Shown: positions 1 to 6,552 of the stretch, piece by piece
Layout: each line of letters begins with the position of its first letter
Position numbering within the stretch: the stretch's first letter is position 1
Origin: an uncultured Clostridia bacterium
GTDB taxonomy: Bacteria; Bacillota; Clostridia; Oscillospirales; Acutalibacteraceae
DNA: 8,036 nt
Direction of reading: 5' to 3'
Assembly (NCBI GenBank): GCA_947567585.1
Contig: CANONE010000097.1
Span: forward strand, 1-8,036
Notes under the pieces: generated by a model
Told to the model about the DNA's origin: nothing
The model's input: only the letters and a program-made list of their open reading frames with translations
Database searches by the model: none
Program-made: the position numbers and the translations under genes

Positions 1-1119
1 GGCGGCATAGTTGACACCCCCTCCATCGCAGTGCGCGAGCATAATGCCTATGGGAACCTCCCCGTACCCTCCCACCCGGAACACCGGGCATTTTTAGGCT
101 GGTACACCCAGAAGGAGGGCGGCAAGCTTGTACAACCTAGCGACTTCCTCACAGAGTACCGGGACCACACCCTGTACGCCCATTGGCACAACAAGAATAC
201 CTCTGCCCTGAAACCCGTTGCTAAAGGCGCCAAGCCGGATAAGCTGGATGGTCAGCCCAACGCGGGGTATCAGTCCTACAAGGTTTGGATTAACTGGGAC
301 GAGACCGACTGTTCCTATCTATATGAAAACGAAAAAGGCGGTCTCACCCGTGTGCAGAGCACCCGCGCTCACAGGGACGCGAAGGTGACAGATGTCCTTG
401 TGGAAGAGTATGACAAGGACAACAACGTTACGGCCACACTCCACATTGAACCCGAGCTGCCTATTTGGGGCGGCTTCTTCTGCGGGGAGGCGTACAACTT
501 CCTCTTCTTCGGCCAAAGAAACGACGCGGAGGACGATACTGCGGAAGTCATTCGCGTGGTACGCTACGATAAGCTGTGGAACCGTATTGATCACGCCTCT
601 GTGCGAAACGTAGGGGTTGTGGAGCCCTTTGCCGGAGGCAGGCCCATTTACGCGGAGAAGAACAGCTTCCTCTTTGGGCATACCTCCCGAGGAATGTACC
701 AGGACAAAAATGGAGTAAGTCATGGGTCCAATATGAGCTTTGTGGTAAATGAATACACAATGGAGATTGCTTTCGCCGGCTCTCCTGCCTACACAAGCCA
801 TACCTTTAACCAGATGGTTATAGTGGACGCCGAGGGCAGGCCCGTGCTGCTTGACCACGGAGACAGCTTTCCCCGTGCCATTAAGCTTACCCGCTTCAGT
901 AACCGCGCCATGCTCAATGGCCAGCTGAAAAACGGCGCAGTTTTTGAATTCGAAAAATTCCCTGGCGAGAGAGGAGACAACTACACCGGCGCCTGTGTAA
1001 CAGGTTTGGCGGAGACGGAAAAAGGCTATCTTGTGGCCTATTGCTATGACGGCGACGCGGACCACACCAGGGACGAGATTGGAAAGCGTTCCCGTGATCT
1101 ACTACTGCTTTGTGGATAA
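1..1119 (+). CDS. Surface protein with InlB B-repeat, central part, 5'-partial and frameshifted
   Basis: The frame is open from base 1, so the true start lies outside the window; the GTG at 31 has no ribosome binding site and is internal. The first 62 or so residues form one Listeria/Bacteroides (InlB B-type) repeat, recognisable from the pattern GNLPVP, FLGWYT, EGG and TLYAHW. These beta-grasp modules occur in secreted or wall-attached proteins of Gram-positive bacteria. The following 300 residues are rich in aromatic and beta-forming residues and look like a beta-propeller-type extracellular region, but I do not recognise a specific family. The natural reading stops making sense near residue 360: after RDEI the sequence continues correctly in the next frame (ESVPVIYYCFVDKE), while this frame runs into a stop at 1117-1119. 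The gene therefore belongs with the SLH-encoding frame that follows. Function beyond a surface location (adhesion, binding or hydrolysis) cannot be told. Confidence 0.75.
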   Translation, partial: GGIVDTPSIAVREHNAYGNLPVPSHPEHRAFLGWYTQKEGGKLVQPSDFLTEYRDHTLYAHWHNKNTSALKPVAKGAKPDKLDGQPNAGYQSYKVWINWDETDCSYLYENEKGGLTRVQSTRAHRDAKVTDVLVEEYDKDNNVTATLHIEPELPIWGGFFCGEAYNFLFFGQRNDAEDDTAEVIRVVRYDKLWNRIDHASVRNVGVVEPFAGGRPIYAEKNSFLFGHTSRGMYQDKNGVSHGSNMSFVVNEYTMEIAFAGSPAYTSHTFNQMVIVDAEGRPVLLDHGDSFPRAIKLTRFSNRAMLNGQLKNGAVFEFEKFPGERGDNYTGACVTGLAETEKGYLVAYCYDGDADHTRDEIGKRSRDLLLLCG

Positions 1120-2008
1120 AGAGAGCTTCACTGGCGAACCCGTGCGGCTGACCACCGGCAAAAACGCCACTGCCCCTGTGGTTGTGCCCTTTGGCCTGGA
1201 TGGGGGCCTCATCCTCTGGAACACCGGCCATGACGGCCTGGAAGCCACCGACACCCTCTGCTACGCCCGCTACACAGCCGACGGCCAGGTGGGCGAGGTA
1301 AAGCGCGCCAAAGGCTTGCTATCCGACTGCGCCCCGGTCTATCACGACGGCAAGTACACCTGGTACACCACCACCGAGAATGGGCAGATGACCTTCTATT
1401 CCATCGATACCGCCGGAAAGGTGACCAAGCGGATCGCCGTGGCCCCTGAGAGCCCGGACTTTTGGGACGTACCCCAGAGCGCATGGTATGCCCAGGCCGT
1501 AGACCATGTGGTGGAGCAGGGCCTGATGCGGGGCGTGGACGAGTACTTCTTTGAGCCTGTGTCTAAGAGTACCAGGGCCATGATTGTGCAGATGCTCTAC
1601 CGCATGGAAGGGGAGCCGGGAGTTTCCGACTGCCCCTTTGGGGATGTAGCCCCCAACGCCTGGTACAGCGAGTCCGTGGCCTGGGCGGCGGGGAACCAGA
1701 TTGTCAAGGGCATTGGCGGCAACCGTTTTGGCCCCAATGTGCATGTTACCCGTGAGCAACTGGCCGTTATGCTGTACAGCTACGCCAAGTTCAGGGGCCA
1801 GGATACTTCTGCCTCTATGGGGCTGGGATCCTTTACCGATGCTGGCCGGGTGAGTGGCTGGGCCAAGGAAGCCCTGCAATGGGCTGCGGCAGAGAGCCTG
1901 GTCCAGGGAAAACAGGACGGCAGCGCTTTCCGGCTGGATCCCCAGGGACAGGCCAGCCGCGCCGAAATTGCGCAGGTGTTTATGCGCTTTTGCGAGAGGT
2001 TCCAGTGA
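1082..2008 (+). CDS. C-terminal part of the same surface protein with three SLH domains
   Basis: This frame carries on the protein broken upstream. An open frame exists from 1031, but the residues before about 1082 are out of frame, so 1082 marks where meaningful sequence begins. About 120 residues of aromatic-rich, beta-type sequence come first. Three S-layer homology domains then follow, at about nucleotides 1457-1606, 1637-1798 and 1829-1996. Each has the typical F-x-D-V-x-x-x-x-W-Y start, a G-x-x-x-G middle and an R-A/E-x-x-x-x-x-L/F end: FWDVPQSAWY, FGDVAPNAWY and FTDAGRVSGW. Triple SLH domains bind pyruvylated secondary wall polymers and hold proteins on the cell surface. The C-terminal placement is usual for this group. 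The gene ends with TGA at 2006-2008, 28 bases before a strong terminator. If the frame break is real, the surviving N-terminal product would lose its wall anchor. No independent start or ribosome binding site is visible for this part. Confidence 0.8.
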   Translation, partial: ESVPVIYYCFVDKESFTGEPVRLTTGKNATAPVVVPFGLDGGLILWNTGHDGLEATDTLCYARYTADGQVGEVKRAKGLLSDCAPVYHDGKYTWYTTTENGQMTFYSIDTAGKVTKRIAVAPESPDFWDVPQSAWYAQAVDHVVEQGLMRGVDEYFFEPVSKSTRAMIVQMLYRMEGEPGVSDCPFGDVAPNAWYSESVAWAAGNQIVKGIGGNRFGPNVHVTREQLAVMLYSYAKFRGQDTSASMGLGSFTDAGRVSGWAKEALQWAAAESLVQGKQDGSAFRLDPQGQASRAEIAQVFMRFCERFQ

Positions 2009-2036
2009 GCTGAAAAGTCGTCAGAGAGAAACACGC

Positions 2037-2072
2037 GCTGGCACGGCATCCCGCCGTGTCAGCTTTTCTTTT
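2037..2072 (+). terminator. Rho-independent terminator of the SLH protein gene
   Basis: An 11-bp stem (GCTGGCACGGC with GCCGTGTCAGC, one G-T pair) closes a 5-base loop and is followed at once by TTTTCTTTT at 2064-2072. It lies 28 bases after the SLH stop codon. On the minus strand the hairpin is followed by a T-rich but interrupted tract, so it may also stop transcripts of the converging MATE gene. Confidence 0.9.
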
Positions 2073-2185
2073 GGATTGGCGCGTTGTTTTGGAGAAAGAG
2101 TTGGTACCGGAACCGACTGCGGCAATCTTTACTCCATATGACAAATTGAAGTATTCTTAGTAGTATACACCTCAACTGAGAAAAA

Positions 2186-3544
2186 CTAATTTTTAACTTG
2201 GACTAACAGCTTCCGCTTCTTCCAAACCCCGGAGAGAAAGTAAATCATAGCCGGAATAGCCGTGACATAAGTCGCCAAAGTATACCCCAGCAGCACCCCG
2301 AACAGCCCCATGCCCAGCGCCCGCTCAAAGAGCAGGCACAGGCCGATGCGGGCCGCCACGCCGTCCATCAGGCTGATGATAAGGCTCAGCCGGGCGTTGC
2401 CGATGCCCTGAATAAAGGGGTTGAATGCCTGCATAATGGGGAAGGCGGGCATACCGATCAAGATGGTGGTCATCAGCAGGCTGGAGAGCTCCAACACTGA
2501 CTCGTCCTGAGTGAAGATGGAGAACACGCCCCGAGGCCACAGAGCAAAACAGATAAACGCAATCAGCATAACGGCAAGATTGACGCATAAGGCATAGTAC
2601 ACCGTGCGCTTGGAACGCTTCACCTCCCCGGCCCCCATGTTCTGGCCCACCATCGTGGAAACCGCCATGCTCACGGAGTTGGTCAGGGTGTGGGGAATCA
2701 TCTCCACCCGCCGCCCCACGCCAAAGGCCGCGGAGGCCGCCAGGCCGTACACATTCACAAAGCCATTGATGAACAGCATGGAGATGGATATGGCGCTGTG
2801 GGACAAGGCTGCGGGCAGGCCCAGCCGCAGGAGGATGAACAGGATGCTTTTGTGGATGCGGAAGCTCTGAGGCTTGAAATCAAAGCCGAACGCCTCCCTC
2901 TCCCGGTAAAGGTAGGCGATAGAAATCAGGAACGATACCCCCTGGGCGATGATGGTGGCCCAGGCCGCGCCCGCCGCCTGCAATCCCATGGGGCCCACGA
3001 ACAGGATGTCCAGCACCACGTTCACCAAAGAGGCGATGCCGATAAAGACCAAGGGCCGCTTTCCGTCCCCCATGCCCCGCAAAATGGCGGAGATGGAGTT
3101 GTAGCCGTATGTAAACACAATGCCCCCGCTGCACACCAGCATATAGTCCGCCGCCTGGGGGAGGGACTCTTCTGGCACCTGCAACAGCCGCAGCATGGGC
3201 TCATAAAAGACCAGCCCCACCACCGTCATGACAGCGGCCATAAGCAAAAGCGTGGAGAACAGGGTGCCGATGGTCTTCTGCCGCCCCTGCTGGTCACCGG
3301 CCCCTACCTGCTGGGAGATGAGCACCTGCCCCGCCGAGGCAAAACCCATGGCGATGGTGGTCATCAGCATGATGATCTGGGAGGACACCGTGACAGCCGA
3401 AAGGCCCGTGCTGCCCACATACTGCCCCACCACAATCATGTCGATCATGGAGTACAGCATTTGCAAAAGATTGGACAACATAAACGGCAGTGCCAACCGC
3501 ACTAGATTTGAGAATACGCTGCCTTTTGTCAGGTCGGTCACCAT
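2186..3544 (-). CDS. MATE family multidrug efflux transporter
   Basis: The 452-residue product is the usual length for a MATE pump, a 12-helix inner-membrane protein that exports cationic drugs, dyes or metabolites in exchange for Na+ or H+. Two homologous MatE halves are visible. The first has LALPFMLSNLLQMLYSMID in helix 1 and ISQQVGAG at 76-83. The second has VVGQNMGAG near 299-306, and RGMGDGKRPL (156-165) is echoed by QGIGNARLSL (379-388). Highly hydrophobic segments alternate with short charged loops, and the C-terminus is basic. The ATG at 3544 gives the family-typical short N-terminus. The region before it has only a weak purine-rich stretch (AAAAGAG), so translation may depend partly on coupling to the regulator gene 25 bases upstream; a GTG one codon in is possible. 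It is the second gene of an operon with an Rrf2 regulator, which suggests inducible expression. The substrate cannot be told from sequence. Confidence 0.93.
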   Translation of the reverse strand: MVTDLTKGSVFSNLVRLALPFMLSNLLQMLYSMIDMIVVGQYVGSTGLSAVTVSSQIIMLMTTIAMGFASAGQVLISQQVGAGDQQGRQKTIGTLFSTLLLMAAVMTVVGLVFYEPMLRLLQVPEESLPQAADYMLVCSGGIVFTYGYNSISAILRGMGDGKRPLVFIGIASLVNVVLDILFVGPMGLQAAGAAWATIIAQGVSFLISIAYLYREREAFGFDFKPQSFRIHKSILFILLRLGLPAALSHSAISISMLFINGFVNVYGLAASAAFGVGRRVEMIPHTLTNSVSMAVSTMVGQNMGAGEVKRSKRTVYYALCVNLAVMLIAFICFALWPRGVFSIFTQDESVLELSSLLMTTILIGMPAFPIMQAFNPFIQGIGNARLSLIISLMDGVAARIGLCLLFERALGMGLFGVLLGYTLATYVTAIPAMIYFLSGVWKKRKLLVQVKN

Positions 3545-3569
3545 ACTCTTTTGATTCGTATTTGCTATG

Positions 3570-4001
3570 TTATCTCTCCTTCATTCCTTTTCTAATAATT
3601 TCAACCACTCCGGCGATGGTGTACCTGTCGAGAGCGGATTCCACCGCCTCCTGGGCAGCCTCCAAGGGTCCCCGAATTGCGTCCAAGATCTGCCCGCCAA
3701 CAGGGCAGTCCGGGTTTGGACGCTGGTGGGTGCTGAACAGATGTGAGCTCTCTTTAGTTTTCACCGCCGAGTACACATCTCTAAGTGTGATTTCCTCCGG
3801 CGGCTTTGCCAGCTCCGTGCCCGCCGCGCCGTTGCGGATATGCAGTAAACCAGCTTTTTTTAGCTGGCCGTTGAGCCTGCGAATGACCACCGGGTTGGTG
3901 TTGGCGCTCTCCGCGATACGCTCGGAGGAACACTGCCCAGGGTAGATGGCGGCAAAGGCTAGGATGTGGATTGCTACGGGGAATCTGGTGTTGGCATTCA
4001 C
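3570..4001 (-). CDS. Rrf2 family transcriptional regulator, YwnA-like
   Basis: The product is a 143-residue winged-helix repressor of the Rrf2 family, closest in my recall to Bacillus subtilis YwnA. It shares the pattern NxRxPVAIHIL at the start, the helix-turn-helix SSERIAESANTNPVVIRR (25-42), the wing LKKAGLL..RNGAAGTEL (48-64), the segment ITLRDVYSAV (71-80) and NPDCPVG (97-102). I chose the GTG at 4001 because AAGGAGG sits 7 bases upstream and homologues start there. A longer reading to 4112 would run through the promoter and is wrong. It has only two cysteines (24 and 99), not the three-cysteine Fe-S motif of IscR or NsrR, so it is unlikely to bind an Fe-S cluster; Cys99 in the conserved CPVG might sense thiol-reactive compounds, which is inference. 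It lies 25 bases ahead of the MATE gene, so it probably controls that pump and itself through the palindrome at its promoter. Confidence 0.9.
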   Translation of the reverse strand: MNANTRFPVAIHILAFAAIYPGQCSSERIAESANTNPVVIRRLNGQLKKAGLLHIRNGAAGTELAKPPEEITLRDVYSAVKTKESSHLFSTHQRPNPDCPVGGQILDAIRGPLEAAQEAVESALDRYTIAGVVEIIRKGMKER

Positions 4002-4008
4002 GGTACCG

Positions 4009-4015
4009 CCTCCTT
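4009..4015 (-). promoter_or_regulatory. Ribosome binding site fixing the GTG start of the Rrf2 gene
   Basis: AAGGAGG on the minus strand lies 7 bases ahead of the GTG at 4001. This ideal site and spacing decide the start against the longer upstream frame. Confidence 0.88.
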
Positions 4016-4036
4016 GTGTAACTATTATAGTTGCAC
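4016..4036. promoter_or_regulatory. Palindromic operator candidate over the -10 box
   Basis: A 21-bp inverted repeat has arms GTGTAACTAT and ATAGTTGCAC around one central base, with 9 of 10 positions pairing. It fully covers the -10 box at 4024-4029 and the expected transcription start. The size and A/T-rich centre suit a dimeric winged-helix regulator such as Rrf2. Binding by the adjacent gene product is inference. Confidence 0.75.
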
Positions 4037-4052
4037 TTCGCAGGGATGTCAA
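4024..4052 (-). promoter_or_regulatory. Consensus housekeeping-sigma promoter of the Rrf2-MATE operon
   Basis: On the minus strand a perfect -35 TTGACA (4047-4052) is followed by a 17-base spacer (4030-4046) and a perfect -10 TATAAT (4024-4029). Transcription should begin near 4017, leaving a leader of only about 15 bases that is mostly the ribosome binding site. A promoter this strong in front of a repressor gene fits tight negative autoregulation. Confidence 0.93.
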
Positions 4053-4334
4053 GGAAAATCTTTTGCTTAGGGGTTGCATCAAAAAATGACGAAACTTGGG
4101 TGATGCGGTCACAAGACTTCCTCTTTGTTAAGCGAGGCAATTTTGGGCGTATCTTTTTTTAGATTAGCATGCTTAGTTTTTCCATTTGTACAGCCATCTG
4201 GGCGCCAATAGATTCATTCCGGTTTGTCTATTTATTTGTTACCTTGCTGTCCGTAAGCATAATAATACTTTTAATACCAAATAAACATATCAACCATTCT
4301 CTTTCCGAGGAAAGCTACAAAAGAAATGAAATAA

Positions 4335-4502
4335 TTGGAAGAAGTTTGGCTTTGCCACACCACCGACAAACAGCAGAAACGGGTAAAAATCCAGGAAATT
4401 GAGGTCGTCAATACCTTCATTGGCGCGTTTGATTTTGAGGAAGCGCGGGAGCAATCCCAAACTGCCCAAGACCAGAATAATGCGAAAGCCGGCGCAGCTT
4501 GA
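4335..4502 (+). pseudogene. Possible remnant of a serine-recombinase C-terminus
   Basis: The frame is preceded directly by a stop codon (4332-4334) and offers only a TTG as start, with no ribosome binding site. Its 55 residues include QKRVKIQEIEVVNTFIGAFD followed by a charged, glutamine-rich tail. The pattern of a basic strand, a Q-x-I-E-V strand and then FIG-x-x-D resembles the last residues of large serine recombinases from Clostridia transposons (DUF4368-like end). No catalytic domain or other part of such a protein is present. It may be a scar of a lost mobile element, or chance. Confidence 0.25.
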
Positions 4503-4514
4503 CGCTACGCCGGC
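4488..4514 (-). terminator. Hairpin downstream of the NhaC-type gene, possible terminator
   Basis: Arms GCCGGCG (4488-4494) and CGCCGGC (4508-4514) pair over 7 bp, and AGC/GCT can extend the stem inside a mismatch. It lies 73 bases after the transporter stop. Only a weak, interrupted T-rich tract follows on the minus strand, so termination is uncertain. Confidence 0.4.
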
Positions 4515-4586
4515 CCTCGCTTAAAATGTTTTCTTACGTCGCCGCCCCGTCCACAGGGCCGCTCAAGCTTTTTGCTGCGGGACGCT

Positions 4587-6200
4587 TTACGCCGCTTTCT
4601 TTTTGTGCGCCAGCTTGATGCCAAAGAGAGCAGCAAGCATCAGTATGACGGCAATAGGCAAGGCAATCAGCGCGTTGGGAACGAAGCCCGCGATGATATA
4701 AGACACGAAGCTTACCGCCGCCGCTACCACCGCGTAGGGCAGTTGGGTGGATACATGATCCACATGGTCGCACTGGGCACCGGCGGAGGCCATAATGGTG
4801 GTATCGGAGATAGGCGAGCAGTGGTCGCCGCAGACGGCCCCGGCCATGCAGGCCGAGACGCATACCACGCCCAGCGGATCGGTAAGCGGGAAGACGCTCA
4901 GGGTAATAGGAATCAGAATGCCAAAGGTGCCCCAGCTGGTACCAGTAGCAAAGGCCAGGAAACACCCGATCAGGAACACCACCGCAGGCAGGAAGAACTG
5001 GAAGCCCTGGGCGGAGCCCTTCACCACGCCCTCTACAAACGCCTTTGCTCCTAAAGAATCGGTCATAGCCTTCAGGGACCAGGCGAAGGTCAAAATAAGA
5101 ATAGCCGGCACCATTGCCCGGAATCCCTCGGGGAGGCATTCCATGGTCTGACGGAAGGTCATGGTCTTTCGTACACAGTAATACAGGATGGTGAATGCCA
5201 GCGCGAATACAGAGCCCAGCATCAGGCCCACAGAAGCGTCGGAGTTAGAGAAAGCCTCTACAAAGGACGCGCCCTGGAAGAATCCTCCAGAGTAGATCAT
5301 TCCAATGACGCAGGACACAATGAGTACGGCGATGGGCAGCACCAGGTCCAGCACAATGCCTTTCTGCTCTTCCTCTCCGGCGGCCGTATGGACGTAGGGA
5401 TTCTTGCCGCCAAAGATGTCGCCGTTTTTATAGGCGTTCTCTTCAAACCTGGCCATAGGGCCGAATTCCACTTTCATTAAGGCCATGCCAACCATCATCA
5501 CAATGGTAAGGATTGCATAAAAGTTGAAGGGTATCGCCTTTATAAAGAGGTTTAACCCATTGCCATCCTCTACATAACTGGCAACCGCGGCGGCCCAGGA
5601 GGAGATGGGCGCGATAATGCACACCGGAGCCGCCGTAGCGTCGATGAGGTAGGCCAGCTTCACCCGGGAAATTTTGTGCTTGTCCGTTACAGGCTGCATA
5701 ACCGAGCCCACGGTCAGGCAGTTGAAATAGTCGTCGATGAAAATCAGCACTCCCAGGGCCACGGTGGCCAGCTGAGCGCCCACTCTCGTCTTGATATGCT
5801 GGGCCGCCCAGCGCCCGAAAGCTGCCGAGCCTCCGGCCCTGTTCATCAGAGACACCATAGCGCCCAAAATCACCAGGAACACCAAAATGCCAATGTTATA
5901 GCCGTCGGACAGAACGCTGACAATGCCCCCCTGGAACACATGCAGCACCGTTCCCTCAAAGGAGTAGGCGGAATAGAGCAGCCCGCCCATAAGAATGCCT
6001 ACGAACAGCGACGAGTATACCTCCTTAGTAATCAGCGCCAGCGCAATGGCCACCACCGGCGGCAGCAGCGCCCAGCCTGTACCATAGAACCCGCCGCCTT
6101 CAGCGGCTGTTTCCCCACTGCTCGCCAGCAGCGGGACCAGGAACACGGCCAGCAGAATAACAGCCAGCAGCGCCCCTTTAATAAGATTGGATTTTTTCAT
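4587..6200 (-). CDS. NhaC superfamily transporter under lysine riboswitch control, probable lysine transporter (LysW-like)
   Basis: This 537-residue integral membrane protein has the NhaC-type antiporter fold. After a basic N-terminus and a first helix (about 8-26) come many hydrophobic segments. Two conserved half-membrane motifs are clear: FIDDYFNCLTVG at 154-165 followed by DATAAPVCIIAPISSW, and GDHCSPISDTTIMASAGA near 458-475 followed by CDHVDHV. The acidic and polar residues in these motifs are those expected to bind Na+ and substrate. A highly charged loop lies near 250-281 and the tail is basic (HKKKAA). The ATG at 6200 has GAGGG 6 bases upstream. By family alone it would be called a Na+/H+ antiporter. 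However, the leader carries a lysine riboswitch and the next gene upstream is dapL; NhaC-superfamily proteins with such leaders have been predicted to be lysine transporters (LysW). Uptake of lysine driven by Na+ or H+ is therefore my preferred role. Direction and exact substrate are not shown by sequence. Confidence 0.92.
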   Translation of the reverse strand: MKKSNLIKGALLAVILLAVFLVPLLASSGETAAEGGGFYGTGWALLPPVVAIALALITKEVYSSLFVGILMGGLLYSAYSFEGTVLHVFQGGIVSVLSDGYNIGILVFLVILGAMVSLMNRAGGSAAFGRWAAQHIKTRVGAQLATVALGVLIFIDDYFNCLTVGSVMQPVTDKHKISRVKLAYLIDATAAPVCIIAPISSWAAAVASYVEDGNGLNLFIKAIPFNFYAILTIVMMVGMALMKVEFGPMARFEENAYKNGDIFGGKNPYVHTAAGEEEQKGIVLDLVLPIAVLIVSCVIGMIYSGGFFQGASFVEAFSNSDASVGLMLGSVFALAFTILYYCVRKTMTFRQTMECLPEGFRAMVPAILILTFAWSLKAMTDSLGAKAFVEGVVKGSAQGFQFFLPAVVFLIGCFLAFATGTSWGTFGILIPITLSVFPLTDPLGVVCVSACMAGAVCGDHCSPISDTTIMASAGAQCDHVDHVSTQLPYAVVAAAVSFVSYIIAGFVPNALIALPIAVILMLAALFGIKLAHKKKAA

Positions 6201-6205
6201 GCTTT

Positions 6206-6269
6206 TCCCTCACTCAATGCAAAAGTCATGACATACCCTGCCATGACTCCAAAATGCATTATGAAGGGA
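6206..6269 (-). promoter_or_regulatory. Ribosome-binding-site-sequestering hairpin, likely riboswitch expression platform
   Basis: On the minus strand three helices nest in order. TCCCTT (6264-6269) pairs with GAGGGA (6206-6211), which is the ribosome binding site of the transporter. AATGCA (6255-6260) pairs with TGCATT (6216-6221). AGTCATG (6242-6248) pairs with CATGACT (6224-6230) around an 11-base loop. There is no T-run, so the arrangement suits control of translation initiation rather than termination. How it competes with the aptamer is not resolved here. Confidence 0.65.
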
Positions 6270-6299
6270 TCATAGACAGCGCTCCGCCCCGAAAAGGGC

Positions 6300-6437
6300 G
6301 ACAGTCCGTGAGATTTTCTCCCACAGCCCGGCAAGGGGACCCAAGCGCCGGCCGCCCCGCCTCGGCGGAATCCCCTTTCCGGCCGCCCCCGCGCCAGGGC
6401 TTACAGCGGCCGTACTCTTGTCATCCGCGCCTCTATC
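6300..6437 (-). promoter_or_regulatory. Lysine riboswitch aptamer (L-box)
   Basis: Read on the minus strand, the conserved blocks of the lysine aptamer occur in the right order: GATAGAGGCGC (6427-6437), ACAAGAGTA soon after, GGAAAGGGGA then CCGCCGAGGCGG, then GGTCCCCTTGCCGGGCTGTG, and a closing GGACTGTC. Helix P1 forms from GATAG (6433-6437) and CTGTC (6300-6304). One arm has CGGCCGC pairing with GCGGCCG; another has GTGGGA pairing with TCTCAC. These match my memory of the B. subtilis lysC leader block by block. When lysine binds, such elements reduce expression of the downstream gene, here the NhaC-type transporter whose start is 100 bases away. The aptamer is somewhat shorter than usual (about 138 bases) because its peripheral arms are compact. 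Confidence 0.93.
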
Positions 6438-6451
6438 ATGCTAATGTACCT

Positions 6452-6480
6452 ATCATATCCCTTTTTGCGGGCAATGTCAA
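6452..6480 (-). promoter_or_regulatory. Promoter of the riboswitch-transporter transcript
   Basis: On the minus strand TTGACA (6475-6480), a 17-base spacer and TATGAT (6452-6457) make a near-consensus housekeeping promoter. Transcription should start near 6445, just ahead of the aptamer, giving an untranslated leader of about 245 bases. It lies after the hairpin that follows dapL, so the transporter is a separate transcription unit. Confidence 0.85.
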
Positions 6481-6503
6481 CAGTCTTCGCAAATTCTTTC
6501 AGG

Positions 6504-6532
6504 AAACCGGCGGAGCGTCTCTCCGGCGGCTT
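6504..6532 (-). terminator. Terminator-like hairpin after dapL
   Basis: Two arms (6504-6515 and 6521-6532) form a GC-rich stem of about 10 pairs with one C-C mismatch around a 5-base loop. It begins about 20 bases after the dapL stop and ends in only three T residues on the minus strand. Its position between dapL and the next promoter supports a terminator role despite the short T-run. Confidence 0.5.
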
Positions 6533-6552
6533 TCATCAAAATGCAGCCAGCC

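Larger units (their letters stand above)
4053..4586. other. Intergenic region, partly AT-rich, no convincing gene
   Basis: This stretch of roughly 530 bases separates the Rrf2 promoter from the end of the NhaC-type gene. Its middle (about 4140-4420) is much richer in A/T than its flanks. A plus-strand frame at 4169-4402 could encode 77 residues with a single hydrophobic segment (VYLFVTLLSVSIIILLIPN). That segment resembles a last transmembrane helix of a transporter, but the frame has no ribosome binding site and I do not accept it as a gene. A second plus-strand frame at 4335-4502 is listed separately. A GC-rich hairpin lies at 4488-4514. No RNA gene or insertion-sequence end was seen. Confidence 0.6.

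Noticed and set aside
319..1065. Long minus-strand open frame (248 codons) opposite the surface protein gene
   Set aside because: No ribosome binding site or recognisable motif, and the plus strand has a clear InlB-type repeat and beta-rich protein; this is a shadow frame.
1319..1879. Minus-strand open frame of 186 codons opposite the SLH domains
   Set aside because: The plus strand encodes unmistakable SLH domains; the antisense translation is His/Pro/Gly-rich without family features.
2073..2185. Gap between the terminator and the MATE stop examined for a small gene or RNA
   Set aside because: No supported reading frame, promoter pair or stable hairpin beyond the shared terminator was found.
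2690..3505. Plus-strand open frame of 271 codons opposite the MATE gene
   Set aside because: Its translation is rich in His, Gln, Gly and Arg, typical of antisense reading of a membrane protein; the MATE reading is certain.
4169..4402. 77-codon plus-strand frame with one hydrophobic segment as a small membrane protein gene
   Set aside because: No ribosome binding site before the ATG, a stop just upstream, and the C-terminal half looks random; described only as part of the intergenic region.
5676..6275. Plus-strand open frame of 199 codons opposite the transporter start
   Set aside because: Antisense shadow of a hydrophobic protein and its leader; no start signals or motifs.
6285..6300. GC hairpin CGCCC/GGGCG just after the aptamer as a transcription terminator
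   Set aside because: On the minus strand it is followed by GAGCG, not a T-run, so classical termination is not supported.
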